From positions 248,001 to 312,000 of the forward strand of contig NZ_OY759867.1 of assembly GCF_963662805.1 (NCBI RefSeq): a stretch of 64,000 nt of DNA, read 5' to 3'. Shown here in pieces: positions 17,611-25,616 of the stretch. Each line of letters opens with the position of its first letter. The stretch's first letter is position 1. The notes under the pieces are model-generated. The model did no database searches, was not told the origin of the DNA, and worked only from the letters and a program-made list of their open reading frames with translations. The stretch comes from an uncultured Cohaesibacter sp. (GTDB lineage: Bacteria; Pseudomonadota; Alphaproteobacteria; Rhizobiales; Cohaesibacteraceae). Made by a program: the position numbers and the translations under genes.

Positions 17611-17905
17611 CTGACCACTCTCTTCTCAATTGGTCTCTGACGATTGAATGCGGTTCGGGGCACATGGGGACAATGTTGTGTCCCGAACCGCTTCCCAGTG
17701 CGGTGCGGAGCTTAAGCTCGATCAACCGCTCTAGTCTCATGTTTGGGTTGGCAAAGGCGTCGTTGCCGCCGATTGCCTGTAGTCCTGTTTCGAGCAGGGC
17801 CACCGCCAGAAGATCACTTAAAAAGCCGAAACCGATGCGTTCCGCCTGCTGTTTGCAAGAGGTCAAATCGCGAATGAGTTCCGTGACTTGATGTTCATCA
17901 GTCAT
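17603..17905 (-). CDS. Small hypothetical protein, GNAT-operon partner
   Basis: A 100-residue predicted cytoplasmic protein of unknown function. It is largely helical, with TELIRDLTSCKQQAERIGFG and LSDLLAVALLETGLQAIGG as main helices. I chose the ATG at 17905 (MTDEHQ), which starts 11 bases after the tandem-GNAT stop; the longer in-frame start at 17965 would overlap that gene. The order GNAT, 100-residue, 74-residue with overlap points to a three-gene operon. Confidence 0.6.
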   Translation of the reverse strand: MTDEHQVTELIRDLTSCKQQAERIGFGFLSDLLAVALLETGLQAIGGNDAFANPNMRLERLIELKLRTALGSGSGHNIVPMCPEPHSIVRDQLRREWSDE

Positions 17906-17916
17906 GATTTCAGTTC

Positions 17917-19080
17917 CTACAGCGCTGAAGCCATGGCCCCTTCGAGGATGCCCGGTCTGGACCATTGGCCTTCCGGACGGATGATGCGGTATGGGCTGTC
18001 AGCGAGTGAAATGGCATCGTTGGTTGGATGGATCTCATCCAGCATTTCGACAAAGTCGATGCCGGAGAAGTCGAATTCGGTGGCGTTGTCCTTGACGTTG
18101 AAACCGAAATGTTTCCAGAAGTGCAGCAAGTCCTTGCGGGCGTGACCATAGATCCGCCGGAAACCCTTGGCGCGGCAGAGGTCTACCGATGCGCGCACCA
18201 GTTGGAAGGCGACACGGCTTGAGCGGTATTCCTTGCGGATCGCCAGCCGTTCAAGCTTGGCAAAGTCACCAAAGAAGCGCACGCGCATGCATCCGACCGG
18301 CTCGTCATCGACATAGGCCAGAAGATGGGTTGCGGCGAAATCGTTGCCATCGAATTCTTCGTCATAGGGGCAGCTTTGCTCGCCGATGTAGACCGCGCTG
18401 CGGATGGCGGCGACTTTCATCAGATCGGAAATCTCGTGCACCACGGTGATACCGGTGCGGGCCTGACCGCGTTCGTAGCTGTCATAGCGGGGGCGCTGAG
18501 ACTGCCTTGCCTTCTGGGAGCGGGCCAGAATGAAGAGATCGGGGTGATCGAAGCCATCCAGAGCAAAACCCTTCACGAAGCCGAGGCGTTGCATCGCACG
18601 CTCGCCGTGTGTCGTCGCTGCACGGGAGATCATGTCGACGCGGGCATAACGGGGGGATGCGAAATGGTCGAGCATAGTGTTCATGCCTGCGGCGAGGATG
18701 CCAGGGGTGTAAAGCGCCCAGACATAAATCACCGCCGGGGACTCACCCTGGCAGACCATGCAATCAAGCGGAGGATTGCGCAGATCCAACGTTCCGGCCA
18801 GAAGCTCCTTCCTGCCCTTCTCATTAAGAAGCAGGAAAGCGTGGAAGCCTTCAGGCCTTTCACCATCCTGTCGGGAAAACAACCAGATCGAATCCGGATT
18901 GTGGTTTGCCACTTTCAGAATTACACTGGCGTCGGTAAGGGTGCCAATTGCCGCTTCAGCCTGAACGAGAAGCCTTGACACATTGTCAACGTCAACCTGA
19001 TTTGTGACCTTCACGCGGGTAATCGCCTGCTGTAAAGTCGTCTTTTTCATCAAGCTGTTTGTCGGTGTTTGTCGGATCAT
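17917..19080 (-). CDS. Tandem-GNAT N-acetyltransferase-like protein
   Basis: Cytoplasmic protein of about 387 residues with two acetyltransferase-like halves. The C-terminal half is clear: IRSAVYIGEQSCPYDEEFDG, then LLAYVDDEPVGCMRVRFF, and the acetyl-CoA pyrophosphate loop region KLERLAIRKEYRSSRVAFQL, closing with FWKHFGF. The N-terminal half (FHAFLLLNEKGRKEL, ending in GERAMQRLGFVKG) is a weaker GNAT match that may lack activity. The start could be ATG 19080 or 19050; no strong ribosome site decides. It is divergent from a LysR gene with palindromes in the shared promoter. The acceptor substrate is unknown. Confidence 0.72.
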   Translation of the reverse strand: MIRQTPTNSLMKKTTLQQAITRVKVTNQVDVDNVSRLLVQAEAAIGTLTDASVILKVANHNPDSIWLFSRQDGERPEGFHAFLLLNEKGRKELLAGTLDLRNPPLDCMVCQGESPAVIYVWALYTPGILAAGMNTMLDHFASPRYARVDMISRAATTHGERAMQRLGFVKGFALDGFDHPDLFILARSQKARQSQRPRYDSYERGQARTGITVVHEISDLMKVAAIRSAVYIGEQSCPYDEEFDGNDFAATHLLAYVDDEPVGCMRVRFFGDFAKLERLAIRKEYRSSRVAFQLVRASVDLCRAKGFRRIYGHARKDLLHFWKHFGFNVKDNATEFDFSGIDFVEMLDEIHPTNDAISLADSPYRIIRPEGQWSRPGILEGAMASAL

Positions 19081-19106
19081 GTTGTCTACTCTGCTTTGGT
19101 TCTGCC

Positions 19107-19133
19107 AATATGGGCATATTAGGGTGATCACCC
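19107..19133. promoter_or_regulatory. Two adjacent palindromes in the GNAT/LysR divergent promoter
   Basis: AATATGGGCATATT at 19107-19120 and GGGTGATCACCC at 19122-19133 are both perfect inverted repeats placed end to end, about 27-40 bases upstream of the GNAT start and 45-70 upstream of the LysR start. LysR-type regulators usually bind two sites between divergent genes, so this is a natural candidate operator. Binding is inferred only. Confidence 0.5.
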
Positions 19134-19175
19134 GTTTCGAAGCTTGCGCAAATGTTGATTAGGGGATGTGCATAA

Positions 19176-20219
19176 ATGGATAACCCATGGGCGAATATGG
19201 ATTGGGATTTGATCCGTGTATTTCTCGCTGTCGCAGAAAAGGGCAGCTTCAAGGGAGCCGCGGATTCCATCGCCATGTCCCTCAATACTATCCGTAAAAC
19301 GATTGAGAGGATGGAGGATCAATGCGGCTATCCGTTGTTCTTCCGCGAACCCAACGGACTTCGTCTCACGGCTGAAGGGCGAAGGATCGTCGTTTCTGCC
19401 CGTGAAGTGGAAAACTCGATGCATGATCTTTGGCGCACCGCTTCGTCGAGCGCCAACACGATGAAAGGCCCGATCCGGGTCGCCATTACCGAAGGGCTCG
19501 GGACCTTCTGGCTCATTCCGCAGTTGAGCGAATATGTGGAAGACGTCGCGGGCATCAACCGGATTGAATTGCAGTGCGCGATCAAGTCGGTGGATGTGAT
19601 GCGGCTGGAAGCCGACATTTCGGTCCAGCTCGAAGAGCCAACCAACCCGGACCTGATCCGCCGAAAGCTCGGCAAGCTGCATCTCGTGCCTTGGGCGAGC
19701 AGACAATATATTGACCGCTTTGGTGTGCCGCAAAGTATTCTCGAGTTGGCTCAGCATCGCGTGGTCGAGCAGGATGCCGACCGGCCCAAGAACTTCGATC
19801 TGGCTGAATTGTTTGGCGTTGGGGTGGCCGAGCGCATGATCGCAATCAAGACCAACTTTTCTTCTGCGCACTATTGGGCCATCGCAAAGGGTGTCGGGCT
19901 CGGGATGTTGCCAAGCTACGCCCGCCTGATTGGTGGCAATGTGGAGCCGGTGGATATTCCGGGCCTGAGGCTGTCGCTCGACATCTGGATGACCTGTCAC
20001 CCTGAAGTGTTGAAGTCGGCACGCCATCGCCGATTTGCCGACTGGCTCATTTCTTGTTTCAATTCCCAGCAATTTCCTTGGTTTCAAGATGAGTTTCTGA
20101 CGCCGGCTCAGCTTGATGAGCGCTATGATCCTGTGGTGATGAAAGAATATTTCGACGGGTTCGTCGCCGGGACCGATCGCTTGGCCCAAACGGTCAAACC
20201 GAAGTCTCAACAGGCCTAG
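19176..20219 (+). CDS. LysR-type transcriptional regulator
   Basis: DNA-binding regulator of 347 residues. The winged helix-turn-helix is at residues about 10-65 (LIRVFLAVAEKGSFKGAADS, LNTIRKTIERMEDQCGYPLF), and the co-inducer-binding domain begins near residue 95 (IRVAITEGLGTFWLIPQL). The recognition helix has the less usual MSLNTIRKTI in place of SQPAVSRQI. The start at 19176 is supported by AGGGGA nine bases upstream. It likely controls itself and the divergent tandem-GNAT operon. The C-terminal tail of about 45 residues is longer than usual. Confidence 0.88.
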   Translation: MDNPWANMDWDLIRVFLAVAEKGSFKGAADSIAMSLNTIRKTIERMEDQCGYPLFFREPNGLRLTAEGRRIVVSAREVENSMHDLWRTASSSANTMKGPIRVAITEGLGTFWLIPQLSEYVEDVAGINRIELQCAIKSVDVMRLEADISVQLEEPTNPDLIRRKLGKLHLVPWASRQYIDRFGVPQSILELAQHRVVEQDADRPKNFDLAELFGVGVAERMIAIKTNFSSAHYWAIAKGVGLGMLPSYARLIGGNVEPVDIPGLRLSLDIWMTCHPEVLKSARHRRFADWLISCFNSQQFPWFQDEFLTPAQLDERYDPVVMKEYFDGFVAGTDRLAQTVKPKSQQA

Positions 20220-20363
20220 TGTTGACGTGTTGTCATCATGCTCTGAATGTCAGAGTAGCTGAATTGTCTCTGGGTTTCAGTAGATTGATCTGTTCGAGGT
20301 GAATGCAAATGGCCTGGTGGTGTTGTCTGGGTACAATAGTTGCGTATAAGCACAACCCACAGG

Positions 20364-20530
20364 TTGTGAGTTGGGCTGATTTAGACTAGACTTTAGCGGC
20401 GCTATTGTAAGACTACTCACGTGGGGACAATGCACGGATAGTGCCAATGCCCATCCATCGCTCCCAAAAGTGTTGAGCAGGCGGGTGGTTCTGAAATGGA
20501 AAACGAGGTCTTCGGGCCTCGTTTTCTTTT
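20364..20530 (+). ncRNA. Candidate small RNA with its own promoter and terminator
   Basis: A sigma-70-like promoter, TTGTGA at 20364-20369 and TAGACT at 20387-20392 with 17-base spacing, precedes about 130 bases without an open reading frame. These contain short hairpins (ATTGT/ACAAT around 20405-20435 and GCAC/GTGC) and end in a strong terminator at 20500-20530. I recognise no known RNA family. The terminator could instead serve the LysR gene upstream, 280 bases away. Confidence 0.35.
20500..20530 (+). terminator. Rho-independent terminator
   Basis: AAAACGAGG and CCTCGTTTT form a nine-base-pair stem around TCTTCGGG, followed by CTTTTTGT. It is strong, lies in a gene-free stretch, and ends either the LysR message or the candidate small RNA. 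Confidence 0.85.
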
Positions 20531-20681
20531 TGTCTTCGATATCCCTGCTGATGGTTGCTTGTCATCAGCCCTTTCCTTTCCTCTCTGGTTTTGCGGTTCC
20601 GTTCCTGTCGCTGTTAACGGTTGACCAGTCTTACTTTCTGGTGCATTTGACCTTGTTGGTTCAGAAAGGTCGCCGGTCAGC

Positions 20682-22691
20682 ATGCTCTACAGAAAAGAAC
20701 TCGATGGTCTTCGCGCTGTGGCTGTGGTGCCGGTCGTGCTGTTTCATGCCGGGATGGACGTCGTTTCCGGCGGATTCTTGGGCGTCGATATCTTCTTTGT
20801 TATCTCCGGTTATCTGATCACCTCGATCCTGATCGAGGATCTCGAGCGGGGCCGCTTCTCGCTGTTGCACTTTTATGAGCGTCGGGCGCGACGGATCCTG
20901 CCAGCGCTCATCGTTGTGCTCGTCTTTTCGCTGATTTGTGCGTGGATCTGGATCTTTCCCAGAGAGCTGATGTATTTTTCGCGCAGCCTGATATCGGTGC
21001 TATTTTTCTATTCGAACTTCCACTTCTTGCAGAATACGGGCTATTTCTCGCCCGACGCCGAACTCCAGCCCTTGCTGCACACGTGGAGCCTGGCGGTCGA
21101 GGAACAATTCTATCTGGTTTTCCCGCTGTTGCTCGCCTTCCTTTGGCGGTTCGGGCGCAACAAGGCTGTTGCTGCTTTGGCGCTTCTCGGGCTGATCAGC
21201 CTCTTGGCCTGCAAATGGGCGTCCGGGGCTCATCCCGAAGCCAATTTCTTCCTTGCACCGACCCGTGCCTGGCAATTGCTCGCAGGCTCGCTCTCAGCCT
21301 TCTATCTAAGTCGACAGCCGGTGCGATCCAGCAACCTTCTCTCCTTGGTGGGCTTGTTGGCGATTGCCTATTCTCTGTTCTTTTTTGACCGCTCCATGCC
21401 CCTGCCCTCAGCCTTGTCCCTGTTGCCGGTTGGCGGGGCCTGTCTGATCATCCTGTTTGCCGGTCGCGAGACGCTGGTGGCCCGCCTTCTGTCGCAACCG
21501 CCCGTGGTTGGCATCGGCATGATCAGCTACAGCGTCTATCTGTGGCATCAGCCGCTGTTGTCCTTTGCCTATATCCGCAATCCCTATGATCCTGAACTCT
21601 GGGTGCTCTATTCCCTCGGGCTGCTATCCTTCGCTATGGGTTATCTCAGTTGGCGCTTTGTCGAGCAGCCATTCCGGGGCCATCCTGCTCCACTGCTCAA
21701 AGGTCGGCGTCAGGTGTTTGTCGCGAGCCTTGCTGCTGTCGCCTGTCTTTCGGCGCTCGCGGGTGTGACGATCGGGCTCAAGGGGGCGAAATGGCGCTTT
21801 GGAGGCGAGACGGCCCGTGTTCTGTCGGCAGAAAAGGACCGCAGCCGCAATCATACCAAATGCATGTTGTTCGAGGATGTCTTTCGCGATGGCAAGGTTG
21901 CGGACTATCCCTTGCCGGACTGTACCTTTCCATCGGATAGCAAGGCAATCGATGTGGCTATTCTAGGTGACAGCCACGCCGAAGCGCTGGCTGGGGCCTT
22001 GTCGGAACAGCTAAATGCTGCAGGTTACAGCACGACGCAGGTCACCGTTGCTGCCTGTGCCCCCTGGGTCGGGATCACCAAGTGCCGCGACTCCACGAGG
22101 TACATGAATAACGGTGTCCTTGCCAGTGATACACCGATTGTTGTTCTGAGCGCCCGCTATGCGATGTCGATCTCCGGGTTATCGTTCGACAATGGGGTTG
22201 GCGGCGCGGAGAAAAAGCCGGTCGAGCAGGCAGAATTTTCCAATGCGGTGTGTTTGGAAAAGACGGCCGAATGCCGGAAACTCAATGCCTACAACGCTTT
22301 CCGGTCTGAAATCGAGCTGCTGGTCTCCCATGGCAAGAAAGTCATTCTGGTCTATCCCATTCCCGAAGGAGGATGGCATGTGCCAAGAGCCTTTGCCCGT
22401 CTGAGGGCCATGGGTGAGACCAAGCCCTTGTCCTACCCCCGCTCCATCTTCGAAGCACGCAATGGGCCGGTATCGGACTTTCTCGACAGTCTTGATATTC
22501 CCGGTCTCTATCGGGTCAAACCGGTACGGATCTTCTGTGAGGATATGGTGACAGGGGAATGCGTTCAGGCGCGCGGGGACGACATCTACTACTTCGATGA
22601 TGATCACCTGTCGCACAACGGGGCATCGCTCGTCAGTGAGCCGATTGTCTCGATCGTTCGAGACCTGTTGCCAGCTCAAGCCAGACCTTGA
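20682..22691 (+). CDS. OafA/YrhL-type membrane acyltransferase with SGNH domain
   Basis: Two-domain enzyme of 669 residues that O-acylates surface glycans. The N-terminal acyltransferase-3 domain begins with YRKELDGLRAVAVVPVVLFH, includes FVISGYLITSI and spans about ten membrane segments up to residue 360. The periplasmic C-terminal SGNH domain shows AILGDSHAEALAG (block I Ser) near residue 425 and DDHLSHNGASL (block V Asp-x-x-His) near residue 645. Such fusions acetylate lipopolysaccharide O-antigen or exopolysaccharide. The gene stands alone with no glycan cluster around it. Confidence 0.9.
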   Translation: MLYRKELDGLRAVAVVPVVLFHAGMDVVSGGFLGVDIFFVISGYLITSILIEDLERGRFSLLHFYERRARRILPALIVVLVFSLICAWIWIFPRELMYFSRSLISVLFFYSNFHFLQNTGYFSPDAELQPLLHTWSLAVEEQFYLVFPLLLAFLWRFGRNKAVAALALLGLISLLACKWASGAHPEANFFLAPTRAWQLLAGSLSAFYLSRQPVRSSNLLSLVGLLAIAYSLFFFDRSMPLPSALSLLPVGGACLIILFAGRETLVARLLSQPPVVGIGMISYSVYLWHQPLLSFAYIRNPYDPELWVLYSLGLLSFAMGYLSWRFVEQPFRGHPAPLLKGRRQVFVASLAAVACLSALAGVTIGLKGAKWRFGGETARVLSAEKDRSRNHTKCMLFEDVFRDGKVADYPLPDCTFPSDSKAIDVAILGDSHAEALAGALSEQLNAAGYSTTQVTVAACAPWVGITKCRDSTRYMNNGVLASDTPIVVLSARYAMSISGLSFDNGVGGAEKKPVEQAEFSNAVCLEKTAECRKLNAYNAFRSEIELLVSHGKKVILVYPIPEGGWHVPRAFARLRAMGETKPLSYPRSIFEARNGPVSDFLDSLDIPGLYRVKPVRIFCEDMVTGECVQARGDDIYYFDDDHLSHNGASLVSEPIVSIVRDLLPAQARP

Positions 22692-22711
22692 TCAAACTTC
22701 GCTGCTTGGCG

Positions 22712-22945
22712 TCAGTGCTTGTGAGTGTCGTTGTAGGACGGTTGGTTGCCGCTCGCATTCATCTGCATACGGCGTTCAGATTGGGCTTCGAGTTCAACGA
22801 TCTTCGAGATCAGCCAAATCAGCAGCAATGAGAAAGGAAGGAGCAGAGTCAGGAGCATGAACAGTCGGGGCACGCCGATGGTTGCGAGAAGCAACTCCAG
22901 CGCCAGAACGATATAGATGCACCAAAAGGCTATACGAACAGTCAT
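22712..22945 (-). CDS. Small two-helix membrane protein
   Basis: A 77-residue protein I cannot assign. Two hydrophobic segments (IAFWCIYIVLALELLLATIG and FMLLTLLLPFSLLLIWLISK) are followed by a charged, Asn/His-containing tail. It converges on the acyltransferase gene, 20 bases from its stop. Codon use and hydrophobic pattern support a real gene, but no ribosome site is obvious. Confidence 0.55.
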   Translation of the reverse strand: MTVRIAFWCIYIVLALELLLATIGVPRLFMLLTLLLPFSLLLIWLISKIVELEAQSERRMQMNASGNQPSYNDTHKH

Positions 22946-23146
22946 TGCCCAACCACATACTCAATCACACTCTTTTAGAGTGTATCTTATGTTTTTGTGC
23001 AATTGAAAGTTTTATTTAACCGATAGTTAATTGGCTGTGCGGAGACCAGTTCAGCAGTGCATCGCTATAATGGATTTTGCAGGAAGCCGCTCGCGCAAGC
23101 GACTTCGATTGTTGTGCGGTTTTGTAGAGCAGATCGGCGCGCTGCC

Positions 23147-23533
23147 CTACATGTCCGAGACGACTTCTGACAGCAGTCTTTGCACTTCGGTTGCGATACC
23201 GACGAGGTCGGGATTGTCGACGGCAGACATGGAAGCGATGGGATCTACCGCGCTGACTTCGGTTCCGTTTTCAACCTGCCTCAGGATCACGTTGCATGGC
23301 AGCATAACGCCGATTTTGGGCTCGGCGCTCATGGCCTTGTGGGCGAGTTTGGGGTTGCAGGCACCAAGGATTTTGTAGGGCGCGACGTCTTCCCCGATCT
23401 TTTTCTTCAGGGTTTCCTTGACGTTGATCTCGGTGAGGACGCCAAAGCCCTTGTTGGCCAGAGCCTCGCGGGCGCGAGCCTCGGCATCCTCGATCGTCAC
23501 GCCATCCAGCATCCGGTCAATTGTGTAGGTCAT
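23147..23533 (-). CDS. DUF302 domain protein
   Basis: A 128-residue cytoplasmic protein. The DUF302 core is visible: ALANKGFGVLTEINVKETL, YKILGACNPKLAHKAM, IGVMLPCNVILRQVENGTEV, and the end VDPIASMSAV. Family members occur with thiol or metal stress genes; no activity is known. The start at 23533 overlaps the end of a broken MerR-type regulator gene on the same strand, and GAGGGAGAAGAG upstream provides the ribosome site. Confidence 0.85.
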   Translation of the reverse strand: MTYTIDRMLDGVTIEDAEARAREALANKGFGVLTEINVKETLKKKIGEDVAPYKILGACNPKLAHKAMSAEPKIGVMLPCNVILRQVENGTEVSAVDPIASMSAVDNPDLVGIATEVQRLLSEVVSDM

Positions 23534-23826
23534 CTCTCTTCTCCCTCTTGCAGCAGGACGATTCTGGTGTCCCTGTTGTTGCCCAGTGTGCAGTCTCATC
23601 GGAAAGCCCGTCAAGAATGGGGCAGTCCTGCTTTTTGTCACCATGGCAATCTCTGACAAGGGCGGTATTCTTCGAGGCTGAAATCGTTGCTGTGTGGGCG
23701 CTTGAGGAAGGTTGGGCGATGGATGGCCTGACCTGAGTAGGTCCTGTACCCGTTTTCAGAGCGAACGGGTGCGATGAGGTCTTTATCCTCGTAAGTGCGG
23801 ATGGCTTTGGCTGGCTAGCTGGTCAT
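23517..23826 (-). pseudogene. Broken MerR/CueR-type regulator
   Basis: The minus strand encodes KAIRTYEDKDLIAPVRSENG then YRTYSGQAIHRPTFLKR and NDFSLEEYR, which is the MerR-family DNA-binding signature. An in-frame TAG lies just before it in the region where the start should be, and the frame ends at TGG-TGA. A second frame then gives RDCHGDKKQDCPILDGLSD, the C-terminal metal-loop style of CueR-like proteins. The dimerisation helix between the two parts is missing, so this is a deleted and frameshifted gene. It lies immediately before DUF302. Confidence 0.75.
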
Positions 23827-23846
23827 GCTCGCCGCCTACCCGATGT

Positions 23847-24023
23847 TTATTTCATTTCCCGGTCGATGTGGGTGCCATACATGGCTTCAAGGCGCTGGAC
23901 TTCCTTGTCAGAAAAACCAAGCGTTTCTGCTTTGGCTAGAAGTGCGGGCAAGGTTTCGTCAGTCTTGCGTGATCCCGTTTCTTTTGTTCCCAGATCCATC
24001 GCGGGTTGGTCCTTGTCATCCAT
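23847..24023 (-). CDS. Small hypothetical protein (58 residues)
   Basis: Short gene starting MDDKDQPAMDLG and ending THIDREMK. GAGG lies five bases upstream of the ATG, a good ribosome site. The C-terminal half (LPALLAKAETLGFSDKEVQR) looks like a short helix-turn-helix-like hairpin followed by RLEAMYG. It is charged and soluble. It is on the same strand as the MerR remnant and DUF302, so it may be the first gene of that unit. Confidence 0.5.
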   Translation of the reverse strand: MDDKDQPAMDLGTKETGSRKTDETLPALLAKAETLGFSDKEVQRLEAMYGTHIDREMK

Positions 24024-24168
24024 GGCAGCCTCATTCTTTTATCTATTTATGATAAAGGTTCTAGCCGCTCGAAGGTCAAGATGCTAACTCGAGAAAGTTT
24101 TGTAACCACTTTGATACATTTGTCGGTTTTGTACCCGCGTGATGAATGAATCGAGCTGAGTCACGCCA

Positions 24169-25341
24169 TTATCCGAGCAACTGGAGAAAACGCCGCTGAG
24201 GCAGGCTGGGTTGCCACCCTGCCCGATTGGCATAACCAATGCGGCGCGCGCTTTGTTGCAAGGGATAGTCGATCTGGGTCAACAGGTTGTTGTCCAGCTC
24301 ATAGCGGGCCTGCTGGGCGGAAATCGTGCTCAGCCTGTCGCTCTGCTGCAAAAGACCGCGCAAGACGCTGAAAGACCCTGTCTCGATGGGGCATTGCAGG
24401 CGCGATGGTCTCTTGAGATCAGCATAAAAAGCATCGAAGTAGCCCCGTGACGGGGAGCCTTTTCGTGGCATCACCCAAGGGTAGGCCGCCAGATCCCGCT
24501 CTGTCACCTTCTTGAGCTTGCTGACGGGGTGACCAACGCGGCCGACGACGATCAAGGTGTCGTCAAACAGCGGGGTCTGCTCGATCATCTCCGACTGCTC
24601 TCCTTCCCTCAAGGCGCCGATGATATAATCGATCTCGCCGCGTTTCATCTGTCTGAGAAGGCTGTTGTAGATGCCATCGACAACGACGACTGTGACGTGG
24701 GGGAATTCCTGCGAGAAGGCGATCAGTGCTTTTGGCAGGATCGATGACTGAACGAGCGGCAGCGCACCGACGGTGAAGCTTTCCTCATAATTGCCTTTCC
24801 AGCCCTCGAGGTCTGACGTTGCCTGTCGGAATTCTCTCGCGGCTAGCTTTGACAGGGTATAGAAGGCCTCACCCGCGGCATTGCGCCGGACCGAGTTGGG
24901 GCGGGTGTCGGCAAGGTTGATATCGAGCAGCGCTTCGAGTGAGCGGAAGGTTCTGTGCACCGTCGATAGCGTCAGTCCCAGCCCCTGAGCGGCCTGCTTG
25001 AAACTGCCCGCTTCAAAGACTGCCTGCAGGCACGAAAGATGGCTGTTGGATATCTGGCGATAGAGATGGGGATTGTCCTTGGCCGTGCGTCCTGCGGCCT
25101 GCAATACCGCCTGTTGCAGGTGGTTCATGCCGCTTCTCGTTCGGCGGTGAAAGACCGTCCCGGCCTCGGTGCAGGTCATGCCCTTGCCGCGCTGAAAGAG
25201 GCTCACGCCGAGGGCTGTCTCCAGCTTGTTGAGGCTCTGGGTCATGGCAGGCTGGGACAGGTTTATCTGCTGGCTGGCTTCAGTGATGGAGCCGAACAGA
25301 CAGATGCTGTCGAAGACGTGTAAACTCCTCAATGTGGCCAT
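24169..25341 (-). CDS. LysR-type regulator with two helix-turn-helix domains (putative PDC/oxalomesaconate operon regulator)
   Basis: Transcriptional regulator of 390 residues, about 90 longer than usual. A first winged helix at residues 2-60 (FGSITEASQQINLSQPAMTQ, SLNKLETALGVSLFQR) is followed by a second at about 98-157 (SCLQAVFEAGSFKQAAQGLG, STVHRTFRSLEALLDI). The ligand-binding domain starts near 190 (ESFTVGALPLVQSSILPKAL). Such double-HTH LysR proteins occur beside aromatic-acid catabolic operons in alphaproteobacteria. It is divergent from the galB-galC-galD-TRAP-ligI operon and is likely its regulator, responding to a pathway intermediate. Confidence 0.85.
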   Translation of the reverse strand: MATLRSLHVFDSICLFGSITEASQQINLSQPAMTQSLNKLETALGVSLFQRGKGMTCTEAGTVFHRRTRSGMNHLQQAVLQAAGRTAKDNPHLYRQISNSHLSCLQAVFEAGSFKQAAQGLGLTLSTVHRTFRSLEALLDINLADTRPNSVRRNAAGEAFYTLSKLAAREFRQATSDLEGWKGNYEESFTVGALPLVQSSILPKALIAFSQEFPHVTVVVVDGIYNSLLRQMKRGEIDYIIGALREGEQSEMIEQTPLFDDTLIVVGRVGHPVSKLKKVTERDLAAYPWVMPRKGSPSRGYFDAFYADLKRPSRLQCPIETGSFSVLRGLLQQSDRLSTISAQQARYELDNNLLTQIDYPLQQSARRIGYANRAGWQPSLPQRRFLQLLG

Positions 25342-25465
25342 GAGTCACCATCCTCACTACGTATATATTATATTTAATTTGCGTTCAGTATGCATATAAT
25401 GTGATATTTTTCAATTGGATATGTAAGTGTGTAAGTCGTTCTGACCTAATTGTTTGATGTTGGAT

Positions 25466-25478
25466 TTCATAAAATGAA
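25466..25478. promoter_or_regulatory. Possible LysR-type binding site
   Basis: TTCATAAAATGAA is an inverted repeat of T-N11-A form, the usual LysR box, in the AT-rich 275-bp region between the double-HTH regulator and the catabolic operon. It lies 139 bases before the galB start. The two helix-turn-helix domains could bind a longer site than this, so the true operator may extend. Confidence 0.35.
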
Positions 25479-25616
25479 TATGTTTACAAACAGGCGGCTT
25501 CCTTTGAATTGGTTTTCTCGGGCGTCAGCTTTCATACTCTCATCTACCAAATGGATCTGACTGTCGCCCGTGTGACTTCAGGCTGGCATTGCGAGAAGAG
25601 CAATTCGGAGGAGAAG

